A stretch of 64,000 bases of DNA, from positions 18,143 through 82,142 of the forward strand of contig RWJK01000928.1 in the NCBI GenBank assembly GCA_004335835.1. Reading direction: 5' to 3'. Each line of letters begins with the position of its first letter. Within the stretch, counting starts at the first letter, position 1. Below are positions 21,475 through 33,364 of this stretch, one piece after another. The DNA comes from Scenedesmus sp. ARA3 (Eukaryota > Chlorophyta > Chlorophyceae > Sphaeropleales > Scenedesmaceae). The notes under the pieces were generated by a model. The model ran no database searches and had not been told where the DNA came from. It saw only the letters and a list, made by a program, of their open reading frames with translations. Position numbers and translations under genes: made by a program.

Positions 21475-23279
21475 ACTCCTGGTCTATGCAGCTACGGAAT
21501 GGGTATCGTGCAGCTGGATGAACTCTAAATTTCATGTGTCGCTGCTGTGAACCACCTGTGCACACGAGCAAGCGAGCGCTGCTCCAGCTTCACTCAGGTT
21601 GCTTCTTGCTCTACAAGCCGTTGACAAAAATTGCTGTGTAGACTGCTTGAAATATAAGCGTGGCAGAACTTTCACAGATGCGAGGAGTGCCTTGAGCTAC
21701 GCTCATCAAGTTCTGACACCAAAATTACACAGTAGATGCTATCGCAAAATCTGTAGCCGCAGTCAAAATCAGCTTAGCAATGTCTTTGTCAAATGTGTGA
21801 AGTAATGTGATGCCTCAGCTGAGCTCAGCTGGACTGCGCAGCGAGGATGCGAGGGCAGCTCAGCTGCGCGCGAAAAGTTGGTGTAACACCCCCTGGTAAC
21901 ACTGTTATGTGCGATTACTCCCTGAGCAACTGAGGGCTGTTGTTTTAGCAGGGACTACGCATTGTGCATCCTACTAATGTGCTTTATCATTTGATGTTTG
22001 TTGATGGTGGGTAGGTCAGGTGGCTGCTGTCTGCCACTGCGCAGTGTGGCAACATCAAACTATGATCGACTGTGAGTCGACGACCCTGTCCAGTCGCTCA
22101 CGGAAATGAACTAGTAGAATGTTGATCTAGCATTCAAGAACCCAAATAATTTATTAGACACGAATTTATTAGACAGATACACAATGGATAGAAGCTAGAT
22201 ACACAATGGATCCCTCCCAGCCTCGGAGGCTCGTAGGTCATATCAAATAGATGCACCACACCGCAGCCGCAGCACGGTGTTACAAGTGACCTGATCCATA
22301 TGCAGTTCCTCTGCAGCATGATAAATCTGCTGTACCAGTGGCTTATGCAGCCTGCTGGAATCAAGTGGGTGTATGAGCTCTTGCACATCACACACACACA
22401 CACACAGATCCACGGGATCCCGCCAACCCCGTTAGCAGTGCGCTAAGCAACAGCAGCCTGGTGAGCATGCCCCGAGCTGCTGCTAATATTAAGCAAGAAG
22501 ACACACTACGGTGCACAGGGACGCGCTGACACACGGGCAAATCAGAATGCGGCATGTATGATTGCCACCAACCACTGTGCAATACCAACAACCATTCTGC
22601 AATACGGCACAGCAAGCACATCGCTGCACGCAAGCGGTGAGGGTGAGCTGGCACTTCTGGTCACGTTCGTCAATTGACCTATGTGAGGCTCCAAGATAAG
22701 TGCCTGCCCAACTGATCATCTCATGCGTAACAGCCACACTCTGTCTGTGGGTACACAAACGTCTTGCATCAGCGCTGCTTTCATCCACATGTAACAGAAG
22801 GCAATGCAGTCAGCTGCACTTCCTGCTGCAGCAGCCAGCTCAATGCGGCGTGCCTGTTGACCAGTCAAACACACCAGGTCCCCTTTGTGAACTGCCCGCC
22901 ACTGCAACACCTGCCACGCGCGCACTCTGGTACCAAATTTCCGGTTCTCTGCACAAAGCAGCCGTGATGCACCCACTCACTCTGCACATGCGGCAATTCA
23001 ATGCATGCGCGGGAGCAGCCTGTGCAGGTGACAACCTGCCGACGCTGCAGCATACACCATTGCAATTGCCGCCTACAGGGGTAGCAGCAGACACCACATA
23101 CAGCTAGGCGGCACCGATGGTGCTGCATGCCGTGCTCCACACCCAGCCTCTTATCGCGTCAGCAACAATCACACCACTGCAGCCCCACCAACCTGCCATG
23201 CATCTGTGCCACCTGGCGCGCTGCACACACGCAACTGCCTAAACCCCACACACGCCCCAGCCAAACACGCCAGTCCCCT
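21280..23279. other. Gene-poor interval, about 2 kb
   Basis: It contains a CTG run at 21422-21475, a (CA)n microsatellite at 22387-22407, and a duplicated word near 22150-22210 (ACACAATGGAT twice). It should include the 5' end of the unknown gene on the left and the glutaredoxin 3' UTR on the right (TTACA on the plus strand near 22279). No further gene was recognised. Confidence 0.4.
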
Positions 23280-24468
23280 TCACAGGCCAATGGCCTTGAG
23301 CTTTGCTGCAAGCTCTCCGCTGGCCGCCTTTGCTGCTGTATCATCGCCGCCGCCGATGAACTCGCCGCCCACGAACACGCGAGGCACGCTGCGGGCGCCA
23401 GTCACCTCGTAAAGCGCATCCTGGATCTCGATGATTGTGGGATCTGCGCCGCCAGGCTGCATGTTGTCCAGCTGCACGGCACACACATAACAAATAACAG
23501 TGTTACATCACAAGCAAAGTTACATGGCAGCACATCGGGCAAAAAGATGGCAGGCATCAACACAGGGAAGGACTGCAAATGTGTGCTTGCTAGTGGTGTG
23601 TGGTTTGGCCTGTGTTTGGAAGAAGGCACAGTGATGAGCCAGCCAGATTATCGCCAGACGTCTGCTGATAGAGGGCTGATGATGCGTCCGCTCATTGAGC
23701 CGGCTGATCGGACAGCAGCTTGCATATGCTGAAGCTGCTGCTGCTGATGATGATGTAAAAGTATACAAAAGTATACATGTGTATACTTTTTGATGTGGCA
23801 TTGCATGATGTCCAATCTCCTGCTACTCGCGTCAAGAGCCGATGCTGCGGCTCTGCTGGTTACGGCAAAAGAGTTCCTCGATGCAGTCATGTATGCACGT
23901 GCCTCCTAGGCTGCCGCTGCTGCTGGGGTGCTGCTGGAACCTCTAACAGCATGCCAGCCAGTGCTGTTACAAACTAAACGCTGCCGTTTCAAGCAGCGTT
24001 GCATTCTGGCGGTGCTGCTGCCATCAGCGCACCTCAATGACCTCCATTTGGTCAGGCTTGACCAGGCTAGCCAGCGCCTTCTTTGCCTTGATGCAGTAAG
24101 GGCAGTAGGTCTTACTGAACACAACAACCTGCAGGACGCAGCACAGGAGTAAGCAGCTGCTGCATAGCAATGCAGGCACACAGCGCATGTGGCTGCAAGC
24201 GCGCCACTGCTTCAAAGCTGCGGAGGGTCACTGCTCCACGCTGATTCAGAAACGAACCAACTGATTAGAAGCATGCAAACCAGGAGTAGCCAGCAGGAGG
24301 CATGCAGGGCTGACGTCTGGTAGCCAGCAGCAAGCAGCAGAACACAGCACATGGACGAACACCAACCACCGCACAAGGCAGCGTCGATTGTCACTTATTA
24401 ACGTTTGTAGTCACCTTGTTGTTCTTGATCTTGTTGTTGACAAACGTAAGAGCCTGCTCGGTCGGCAT
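23280..24468 (-). CDS. Glutaredoxin, dithiol CPYC type, 113 aa
   Basis: A glutathione-dependent thiol-disulfide oxidoreductase that reduces protein and glutathione mixed disulfides. Three exons (24415-24468, 24033-24128, 23280-23471), all phase 0, give 114 codons including the stop. The active site TYCPYC is at residues 25-30 in exon 2; the cis-Pro loop SVPRVFVGGEFIGG and the GGGDD glutathione-binding turn are in exon 3. Length and motifs match classic CPYC glutaredoxins completely, with no CGFS signature. There is no obvious targeting peptide (MPTEQALTFVNNKI), so it is probably cytosolic. Its start faces the RING-TPR gene across a few hundred bases. Confidence 0.96.
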
Positions 24469-24906
24469 TCTTGCTGATGGCCTGAGAAACTTCAGCAGAG
24501 CTTGCATGCACAACGTTCGGAGTAGCTGGCGGTATTCAAACGTAGAAGTCGTTGGCGAAGGTTAACGGCATCAACTTGGCTTCAGGCCTATCAGTCTGCA
24601 GCGGTGTGCTCATGACACGAGCAGGTTCTGCGTGGTGACACCATGGTTTCGCAACACGCAGAGATGTTTACCGCGTCTCATTCAGAAAATAAGCTAAACT
24701 GTATTGTCTCTGATGTATTCACTGCAGACAACGAGCAGTTGCAGCCCGTCTCGGGATTTCTGAACCAGATTTTGCTGAGTCTTCTCACCTGTGAAAGCTT
24801 CTTTGATCAAGTTTTAGGCTTGTTTTCACATAGGTGGCGTCTATCACCGGCAGCGGCCTCACATCGTCAGTCTTGGCTGCTGCTGCATCAGCAAACTGCT
24901 CCCACC
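24469..24906. promoter_or_regulatory. Compact divergent promoter, glutaredoxin / RING-TPR gene
   Basis: At most 438 bp lie between the divergent start codons, and only 174 bp if the RING gene begins at the in-frame ATG at 24643. A shared control region is likely on spacing alone; no motif was identified. Confidence 0.4.
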
Positions 24907-27052
24907 ATGTCGTGCCCCTTCATGTCAGCTGGCATAGCAGCTTCGCTGACAAATTCCGCCTCGGACATCAGCAAATGTCCCATGCACGCACAGATACTGG
25001 CAGCTCAGCAGCAGCAGGAGCATGGCGCAGCAGCACCACCAGCAGCAGCAGTGTGCCCTCTGGGCTTTGGCTCTTCACGGGGCCCAAAGCTCAGCATGCT
25101 GCACTGCCCCGTGTGCAAGGGCTTGCTGTTTGATGCACACATGTCTGCGAGCTGCAAGCACACGTTCTGCCACTCCTGCCTAAGCCGCACACGTGACTGC
25201 CCTGTGTGCGGCATGGATGTGGAAGGCGTAGAGCCCAACACAGAGCTTGCAGGTGGGTTGCAGATGCTGGCTGTAGCTCTGGCTGCAGGCATACTACATA
25301 CGTATGTCCTCTACTGTATCACAACGTATTGCGTAGGCGTGTTGGTACTTCAGCAGAAGTGTGTGCATGTACACAGCTGAATTCATTTCAGGCTGGCATG
25401 CAGGCGCAGCCGGGAACTGCTCAGCACCACGCTGCATGCCCTACTGAGCTTCTACTGCTGCAGCAGCGCAAAGATGCGTCTACATTACGTGATATGCTGG
25501 TTTGCTCAGCAAGTGTTTGACTGCTTGCTGCCTTGCAGGCCTGGTGGACACATTCCTAGACACCCACAGCAAGTCACCTGAGCTCGTGGCAGCGCAGGTG
25601 TGTCGCGTTGCACTATGTTACAGGCAAACACACTGTGCTATGCGCCTGTGGTGATCGTACGGCATGTCTTATTGACGGTTGTGGTACTGTCATGGCTGAG
25701 ATGAAAAACCTCTGCAACTGTCTGGCTGCAATGATCTGTCGCGCAGGCCCAGCAGCCACTGCTTCCCTGCTGTTTGGAACCAGCCTCACAGCTTCTGCGC
25801 CTGACATACATGATGCAGCTCTTGAATGTATGCAGTCTGCAGCCCATACCCTTGCATATAATCATTGTCTTGCTCACACTGCCTTGGCTGTCTCCGCTCT
25901 CTTGCTGTCCTGCAGACAGACATAGGCCCGCTACCCGACAACAGTGAGGCCTCATTCTTCTTGGCCCAAGGGCTCAAGTCGCTTGCAGGAGGCAACTTCC
26001 ATGCAGCACTGCACAGGCTCAGCAGGTGCAAGGAAGCCCTCTTGCACGCAGCAGCTGCAGGCACCAAGCAGGACAGCCACAGCCAAGCCAGCATCGGCTC
26101 TGGTGCTGCCGGTGCAGGCGCAGCAGACTTGCAGGGAGCAGCAGCGGCAGCAGCAGCAGCAGCTGAGTCAGTAAGTGCTTCTGATGCGGCTGAGGATCGC
26201 AGCACAGAGCTGGATGCAGTAGCCATCATCCCCGCTGCTTGCCAGATGGCTACTGTGTGCGGGTCGATCGGCGACTGCTACCAGCGGCTCGGGGACGCTG
26301 TGCAAGCCGAGCAGATGTACCACGAAAGCATGGCAGCAGTCGAGCCCTACTCCGACTCAGACGCTGAAGCTGCACATGCGCTGTCAGTGTCCCTCAACAA
26401 GCTCGGCGACATGCGGTACAGCCAGCAGCAGCTGCAGCAGGCGAAGCAGCTGTACCGGCGCGCGTTGCAGCTGCGGCAGCTGGCCTGTGGCCCGCTGACT
26501 GGCGGTAGGGCAGGCCCGGGGCAGCAGCTGGAGCTAGCCAGCAGCCTGATCAAGGTGGCTGATGTGTGCAGGGTAAGATGCTGCTGCTGGCGCTGCTGGC
26601 GCTGCTGCAGCGAGTTGATAGTTGGTTGGCTCGTTGTCAGCTGGGTTGTTTGCAGTTGTGGCGTCACGGGGTGATGGTGCGCGTCGCTGTTCTTTTGTTG
26701 CTGGCGAACTTGCTCCACAGTGCGGCAGGCTGCAGGGAACTGCAGGAGCTCGTGGCTATCTTGTGTGTGTGGAAGTCGGGATTGTAGCAGCACCTCCGCG
26801 GCAGCACATCATGTTCACTCTGCTGAGTCGACACCTCTTCCCTGTTCTCCTGCTGACTGCCTGCCCTGCCTGCTGCTGCTGCTGCTGCAGGCCCTGTGTG
26901 AGCATGAGGAGGCCGAGCAGCTGCTGCGCACCGCTGCCGGCGTGTGTTTTGAGGTGCAGCTGCAGGCGGCTGAGCTGGCGCCAGGCACTGCACGCAAGCT
27001 GCAGGTCCTGCTGGATGTGCTGCATGCGCAGGGCTCTGCAGCAGCGTGCTAG
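24907..27052 (+). CDS. RING finger protein with C-terminal TPR-like repeats, 407 aa
   Basis: Likely an E3 ubiquitin ligase. The C3HC4 RING is complete at residues about 67-101 (CPVCKGLL, then SCKHTFCHSC, then DCPVC). From about residue 136 helical repeats resemble TPRs, for example SIGDCYQRLGDAVQAEQMYHES and LNKLGDMRYSQQQLQQAKQL, which would bind a partner or substrate. Exons 24907-25252, 25539-25597, 25916-26572 and 26891-27052 are phase-consistent and total 408 codons. The N-terminus has two further CP-containing motifs (CPFMSAG, CPMHA). The frame is also open upstream to an ATG at 24643; 24907 was chosen because the upstream part looks non-coding. The final intron ends in a CTG run supplying the CAG acceptor. 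TGTAA lies at 27406-27410. Confidence 0.87.
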
Positions 27053-29376
27053 CCGGAGGAGCTTGCTGAGCATGCCATACGACGTGACGTTTTGTTTTAG
27101 CTGTCAATGGTTGACTACCGCATGTGCTGCAAGAATTGGCAGGTGTGGTGATGGGTGTGCTTGATGGTTACCCTATTTGGAGAGATGTTTGGCACTGTGC
27201 GGGGTGCTGACGCAGCAGTTTAACAGTAGGTTCGGGCTGGGTGAGCCAGCCAACCCCAGCTGACAGCTGCCACCTGCAGGTTTAGTGCAGTGCGCTTGCA
27301 GTTCAGATTGTTGATGCTTTTGGTCATGGCTTGTCAGGCACAACTTGTTGAGCAGACAGCGTACCATCATCATGGCCATGATGGTCTTGGCCACAGTTGC
27401 TTGGATGTAACAGAATAGTATCGAAGCCTCGTTGTTTACCATCAACACATCGCATCCTTTACCAGCATGACAAATAGCACACGCATGGTGTGACGCAGCC
27501 AACGCCTTGGCACAGCGCCGCTCAACACACCTTGCACTGCATACAGCTGCGCCGGTGCAGCTGGGTGGTACCACCCAGCCGCCGCCAGCGCATTACAAAA
27601 ACGACCGGCGGCACAGCCTTTTGCAGCTGAGCTGACTGGCAGCGCATGATCTCAGCGGCAGGGCCCTGCAACTACACACCTGCAGCACCAGGTGAAAAAG
27701 AGTAGAGCACGGTGCTAGCCTGCACAGTAGCAGGTGTGCTCTAACGCAGACTCAACCCACTTTGCAATATGAGCTCACGTTGGCCGGGCACTAGTGCAAC
27801 AGCCCAGATTTGGCCGCCCGCCTGAGGCCACAAGTGTGCTATGCACGTTCAAATCGCAAGAAGAAGTCTCACCGTCCACTGTCCCACCCGCATGCAAGCG
27901 CAGCTGCATGCAGTCATGCAACTTGAGCATTGATTAGTGAACTGAAGCCACCGAAGCTTGTCCAGCAATGTACTGCTGCATGCCGTATTTCAGGCACAAA
28001 CCGCTCCGCAATTCCAAGCCAAGCCCAGGACACGCCAAGACTCTTGTGTACACACAAAACAGGTGCACATGGGAAACCGGTGCTGATGCTTTCCCAAGCG
28101 CCCTGCAAACCATTCCAGTGGCACACATGCACACTGATACATGCTGAAGTACAAGCAACCACATATAGTACACTGTTGTGAAGGGCATGCAGGCCAGCGA
28201 ACCCAGGCTAACCCTTGTTGATGGTACACAATCCTGACCAGTCTCATACACGGATGGGGTCATAGGAATCTAAACCCCACGCCAAAAGAAATGCAAGTGC
28301 CCGCCCTGCCACTCCCTTGTTGAAAGAATACACCCAGCCCTTCCAATACAACAGAAGCAACCGCCAACCTCTCGTCCATCTGCGCAATAACAACCACAAA
28401 CACAACCATGCACAATCACTTCAAACCAGCGAACATGCACCTAGCGCAGGCAACACAGATGTACAATACAGCGAGATGATGCCATAACAATGATGCATGT
28501 CCTCCCCGCCTGGACTGCGGGCTGTGTCACAGCTCACATGCTGCGAGCGTGCAGCACACACAAGCTCAGCAGTGAGGGCTGAAGACTGAGGTGCGCGCAT
28601 GGGTACCGCCTGCTGTCACTTGTTGCTTCCGTGTCACTGGCAGCTCACTGCTAGACCACCATGCAGACCATGCTGCTGTGCTGAAGAGCAGCAGGGCATA
28701 TGCAACGGAAATCATCGGCTGCACAACAGTGCCAGCGTCACTTCAGTGGAGTGCAAGGAAGCCACATCTGGCTTTAGTTGCAAGCCGTGTGCAGATGTCC
28801 TGGCCAGTATGACCAACACTGCTGCAATCACTGCAGCAGCCATGCTGCACTACTGTTGTACACATGCCAACACACACATTTTACAAAGGCAGCCAGCCAC
28901 ACGTTGCTGCTGCATGAAGACACAGCTATGGCAGTGCATTGATGTGAGTGCAGCACACCATGAGGCTAGCAATGCAACTCCACCGCACAATTGTTGCGTG
29001 GGAAGCTCGCAACTAAATCCATTCGCACCAGTTTCTGACTACTCACGCGAACAGGGTCAGCTGCAGCTTCTTACAGATCAACTGCAGTTTCAGCAGGATG
29101 CCTGGCTGCCAGCGTCTGTTGCCCCTACCAACATGTCCGCCTGCTGCCATCACCATCAGCCACACACCCAGACATGCCGGCAGCTGCCAGACGCTTACTG
29201 CAGGCTCCAATCGGGTTGATGCACAACCACTGCGTACAGCTCAAGCGCAGCGAGCGCCAAGCTACAGCTCTTGAACTCGCCAGCTGCACAGCAGCTGCAC
29301 AGTTGCTGCTCTGCGAGTGCAGGTCCCAGCTGCTGCAAGCTCTCCTTGCAGCTGTCCTCACACCATCAAATTGCTA
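27053..29376. other. Convergent intergenic interval, about 2.3 kb
   Basis: Between two converging genes, so mostly 3' UTR and spacer: TGTAA on plus at 27406 and TTACA (TGTAA on minus) at 29071-29075. A plus-strand open stretch at 29174-29593 overlaps the last exon of the minus-strand gene and is its antisense shadow. Nothing else was recognised. Confidence 0.45.
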
Positions 29377-30651
29377 TCAATATGTGATGTGTGCCGTGTT
29401 CCAGTCATTGTCATCAGCAATCAGCGACTCCGTGTACCAAAAGCCGTCTGCAGCAGCAGCAGCAGCAGCAGCAGCATTGGTGGAGGGCCGGCAAACAAGA
29501 GCCCCAGCAACACAGGCAAAGCATGTCACAGCTGACATTGCCAGCACAGCGCCGACCTATCTCAAGCAGTTCATCCTGCACGTGCGCTGCTGAACCCTCT
29601 TCTGAGTGACGCAACTCACAAGGTGGCTACAGCGCTATTCCTGCTAGCTAATGTGTGCTCACCGTAGCGCCCTCCCAGCCGCTGCACCATGGTGATCTCG
29701 TACACCGCCTCCTCCCTGGCATACTCCCCCACAACGTGCACCCGCGTCTTCCACACGCGCTCAGACAGCTGCAGCATGCCACGAGATTGGAAGGTAGCAA
29801 ACGTGAGGGTTGCAGATGTGAACGTGTTGCCACGTACCAGCACTTTCCATGTGTTAACTTGCAGGACACCTGAACATTGTGCTGCCACGTACCAGCACTA
29901 CTGCATCCTGCATGCAGCTGCTGCTGTGCTCATGAACCTGTCTACTACTGTCCTGCATTGTACGCTGCAACAGCTGTGCAGTCTCTACCAGCGACTTGCA
30001 CACACCTTCAGGGTGCTCAGCACCTGCCAGCTCTCGTGGTTGAGCAGCGGCTTGTAGGCTGGGATGTGCATGATGCGCCTGAAGCGCTCAAACTGCCCGA
30101 GGTCAAAGCTCTTGCCAAAGTAGCGGCTGCGCTGGAACGGGTCAAAGTTGGCAAAGCGGTACATGACCTCTATTCCATGATCATAGCGCGGCTGGTCGTT
30201 GGACTGCAGCGCCTGCAAGCACGAAAACAGCGTATGACTACCATGGCAGTGTAGAGGGGGTGGACAGCACATAGATGACATGGCGCACAGGTGGCGTCTT
30301 CAGTGGTGATGCTGCTTGAGTGCAACCGCAGCTCACCTTGAGCTGAACGCTGATGGCCTCCTCTCTATCGTATTCAGCCAGAGGGCCGGCGTCAGGGCGC
30401 TTCATAGGCATTGGGATTGTGTCCCCACTGCCGAGGTGAAAGTAGTCCTGGATTGGGAACAGTAGGTCGCTGCTGCTGTTGGCTGCATCGTCGCTAGTTG
30501 TAGCACGCACTCTGCCAATGTTTCGCTGTCGGCTCGTGGAATGCCTACTGGGTTGTGGGCAGCAGATGGTGGATTGTTGCGCAACATGCCGCGCGAACTG
30601 CTGCTTGCCACCTGCCTGAAGCGAGCTGCTCAAGTGAACAGGCGTCCACAT
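29377..30651 (-). CDS. Conserved plastid-type protein of unknown function, 232 aa
   Basis: Four exons (30337-30651, 30006-30212, 29663-29768, 29377-29447) join in phase to 233 codons including the stop. The first about 65 residues are Ser/Gln/Arg-rich with few acidic residues, like a chloroplast transit peptide. The core contains EAISVQLKALQSND, then MYRFANFDPFQRSRYFG, FDLGQFERFRRIMH, VYEITMVQRLGG and DGFWYTESLI. This resembles a plant and algal family of small alpha+beta proteins of the NTF2/DUF4864-like kind; that placement is from memory and unsure, and no enzymatic function is proposed. The last intron ends in a run of about nine CTG. The gene is head-to-head with the complex I gene, with starts 388 bp apart. 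Confidence 0.85.
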
Positions 30652-31038
30652 GTTGAATACTTGTATAGCTTACTTTTAGCTAGTTGCGTGTGCTGCAGCG
30701 TAAATGTTGGTGCTGGTTGATGATGCACTCACTGATGGCAACAACGCCTGTCGATAGCGAACGATCCGAGCCACACAACACGTTGAAGTGACAAAAAAAT
30801 GACTTGCATTTGCCTTCTTTGGGATGCAGAGAGTGCTGAGTGAAAGCAGTAAAGCCTAGGGTGCAGGACCGAGCAGTAACACACAAGCTGAACACCGTGT
30901 ACAAGGCTTACATGACGCATGAGCCTTTAATTCGGCGTATAGGCTGCAGTGCGCCGTGTAAGCTGGCTGATTGGCAACACGAGCCAGATCGCTGCAAAAC
31001 TCTTACGCGTTCATACACTCGCCACAGACCGCTGCAGG
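30652..31038. promoter_or_regulatory. Divergent promoter region, plastid protein / NUO8
   Basis: 387 bp between two divergent nuclear genes for organelle proteins. No specific motif was identified; a bidirectional promoter is inferred from spacing. Confidence 0.4.
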
Positions 31039-33364
31039 ATGACTATCCTGCAGCAGATCGGTCAAAATGTGCTCAGCACGAGCCTGCTCCCGGCAGCTGC
31101 GTGTGCTGCACAGCAGATGGTGCCACAGTTCAGTGGACTTGGGGGAAGCCAGCAGCAGCGCAGCATGGCGCAGTTGAGCAGCTCTGACAAGTACCAGTTC
31201 ACATATGGCACCAACGCGGAGCGAGGTGTGCAGCATAGCCGCGAATGGGGGCTCTGGGCTGTTCTGCTGCCAGCAGCATCAGTTCTGACACCATGCTTCT
31301 GCTGCTGCTCCCTGCAGACAAGAAGGAGCGCGACCCCACTTTCCGCAAGCAGCCAAAGGACATAGCAGCAAGTGGGTGGCTAGAACAGCAGCTGCAGCGC
31401 AGCGTGCCGTCCTGAATAGTGGTGCAGTGTCTGCACAGCTGCGCATGGTCCCATGCAGCAGCAACTGTCGACAGCATGCCCACTTTGCTGGGCCAAGGGC
31501 CTCATGCATACAGCAGCACATGCAGCTTGCTTACATGCGCTTCAGCTATCAGCGCAGCACCACAAGCGTTAAGCAGCAGCGGATACCCACACCGTGCGTT
31601 GCTTGGAGCGAAGAGTTTCGCCAGACCAGCAGATGCTGCTCGAGCTGCAGCGTGTGTATGCAGCTGTCCCCAAACAGCAGCTTAGACACTGTATGCTTTG
31701 CTGCTGTGCTTGCTGCTGTTATTGCTGCTGTGCTGACTGGCATGCTCATGTGTTATGCTCATGTGTCTTTTGTGCTCCTTGTCTGCTGCGTGCAGTCCTG
31801 GATGACAGCGCAAACGCGCTGTTTGTCACGGAGATTGTACGCGGCATGGCATACACACTCAAGGCATACTTCGACCCAAAGGTCACGGTGAGTGCAGCCT
31901 ATCAACAACAGGAAGTGTGCTGTCGTAGCAGCAGGCGCTAACGGGCGCTACAGCAGCTGGTGCAGCTGTGACAGCACATGAGAGCTGCATGTGCAAGGTG
32001 CAGGCCAGCAGCATGCGATGCAGCTGCAAAACTTACAGCTCGGCAGCCCTCATGCCATGCCGGTAGCATGCAGTTTCAAGCGTTCCTGTCACCAAGCTTT
32101 GAGCAGCCGCCAGCAATTTGTTTTGTTACACATCCCGCACCCCGGCCGCGTGCCCCTGCCAGTCTTGACGCCCTCATTTTTAACCCACGTCCCCAACATA
32201 ATCTCAATTCCAACCCCCCTGCCCCCGCCAGATCAACTACCCCTTTGAGAAGGGAGCCATCAGCAACCGCTTCCGTGGCGAGCATGTGCTGCGGCGCTAC
32301 CCCACCGGCGAGGAGCGGTGCATCGCGTGCAAGCTGTGCGAGGCAGTGTGCCCAGCACAGGTGCGGCGGGGAGACGCAGCAGAAGCAGCAGCAGCAGCAT
32401 GCTGAGCAGGTCACGGCTGTCTGCTTGTTGGTGCTGGGCACTTCCGGACACAATGTAGCTGGCTGGCGATGTGCTTGGCAGCAGATGGGTGCTGATGTGG
32501 GAGGGTGCCTTGCTGTCATGCTGCGGAAGCCACCACAGCTACAGCCTTCGGTGCAGCTGCTGGCATGACCCGTCTGTGACTGCCGGCGCGTACATGTGCA
32601 TGCCGGTTGAGTGTGCACTTGCTCATCTGTGCTGCTGCTGCTGCTGCTGCTGCTGGCCAGGCCATCACCATCGAGGCTGAGGAGCGCGAGGACGGCAGCA
32701 GGCGCACCACCCGCTACGACATCGACATGACCAAGTGCATCTACTGCGGCTTCTGCCAGGTGAGGCAGCGGCAGCAGAACACACACACAACTGCAGGCGG
32801 TCAGCTGCGCAGTGCCTTGCTGCTGCCTGCTGCTTGGCTGCCTTGCTCGTGCAGCCAGCTTTGTTTGGACGTGCTTCACAGCGTCTGTGCGACTGCGGCA
32901 ACTGCTGGTTGCACCCCCTGAGCTCCTGCTGCTGCTGCTGCTGCTGCTGCCGCTGCAGGAGGCTTGCCCCGTGGACGCCATCGTGGAGGGCCCCAACTTT
33001 GAGTTCTCCACGGAGACGCGTGAGGAGCTGCTGTACGACAAGCAGAAGCTGCTGGACAACGGCGACAGATGGGAGACGGAGGTGAGGCCGCTGCTGCTGC
33101 TGCTGCTGCTGGTGGTGGTGGTGGTGCTGGTATGATGTGTATGTGCGGAGTTCTGCTGGCAGGCAGCGGCTGCTTGTATGGTGCTGCAGCAGTTAAGAGT
33201 TCTTGGGTGGCGGTGTTTACAGCACGAAGGTGGTGGTTGTAAGCGTCGGTTAGTTGACAATGCTGCAGCTTCTGCTTCGCACTGTCTGGTCAGTGGCTGA
33301 CTGTGATTGCTTTGTGTTGCTGCAGATTGCCACCAACCTGCGCCAGGAGGCACTTTACAGATAA
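31039..33364 (+). CDS. NUO8: NADH:ubiquinone oxidoreductase 23-kDa iron-sulfur subunit (NDUFS8/TYKY)
   Basis: A subunit of the peripheral arm of mitochondrial complex I carrying clusters N6a and N6b, which pass electrons towards the quinone site. Seven phase-checked exons (31039-31225, 31318-31371, 31796-31887, 32232-32360, 32661-32759, 32959-33081, 33326-33364) give 240 residues. Both 4Fe-4S motifs are complete: [12 protein letters not shown] (Cys 141, 144, 147, 151) and [12 protein letters not shown] (Cys 180, 183, 186, 190). Family hallmarks [18 protein letters not shown] and the C-terminal LRQEALYR are present. The N-terminus ([18 protein letters not shown]) suits a mitochondrial presequence; an in-frame ATG at 30949 is less likely. 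The introns before exons 5 and 6 end in or near CTG runs. TGTAA is at 34024-34028. Confidence 0.97.

Noticed and set aside
27760..27880. tRNA-like T-arm word (GTTCAAATCGC)
   Set aside because: No acceptor stem, D-arm or anticodon arm could be folded around it.
29174..29593. Plus-strand 139-codon frame
   Set aside because: It overlaps in antisense the last exon of the minus-strand plastid protein, whose four exons are phase-perfect and conserved-looking.
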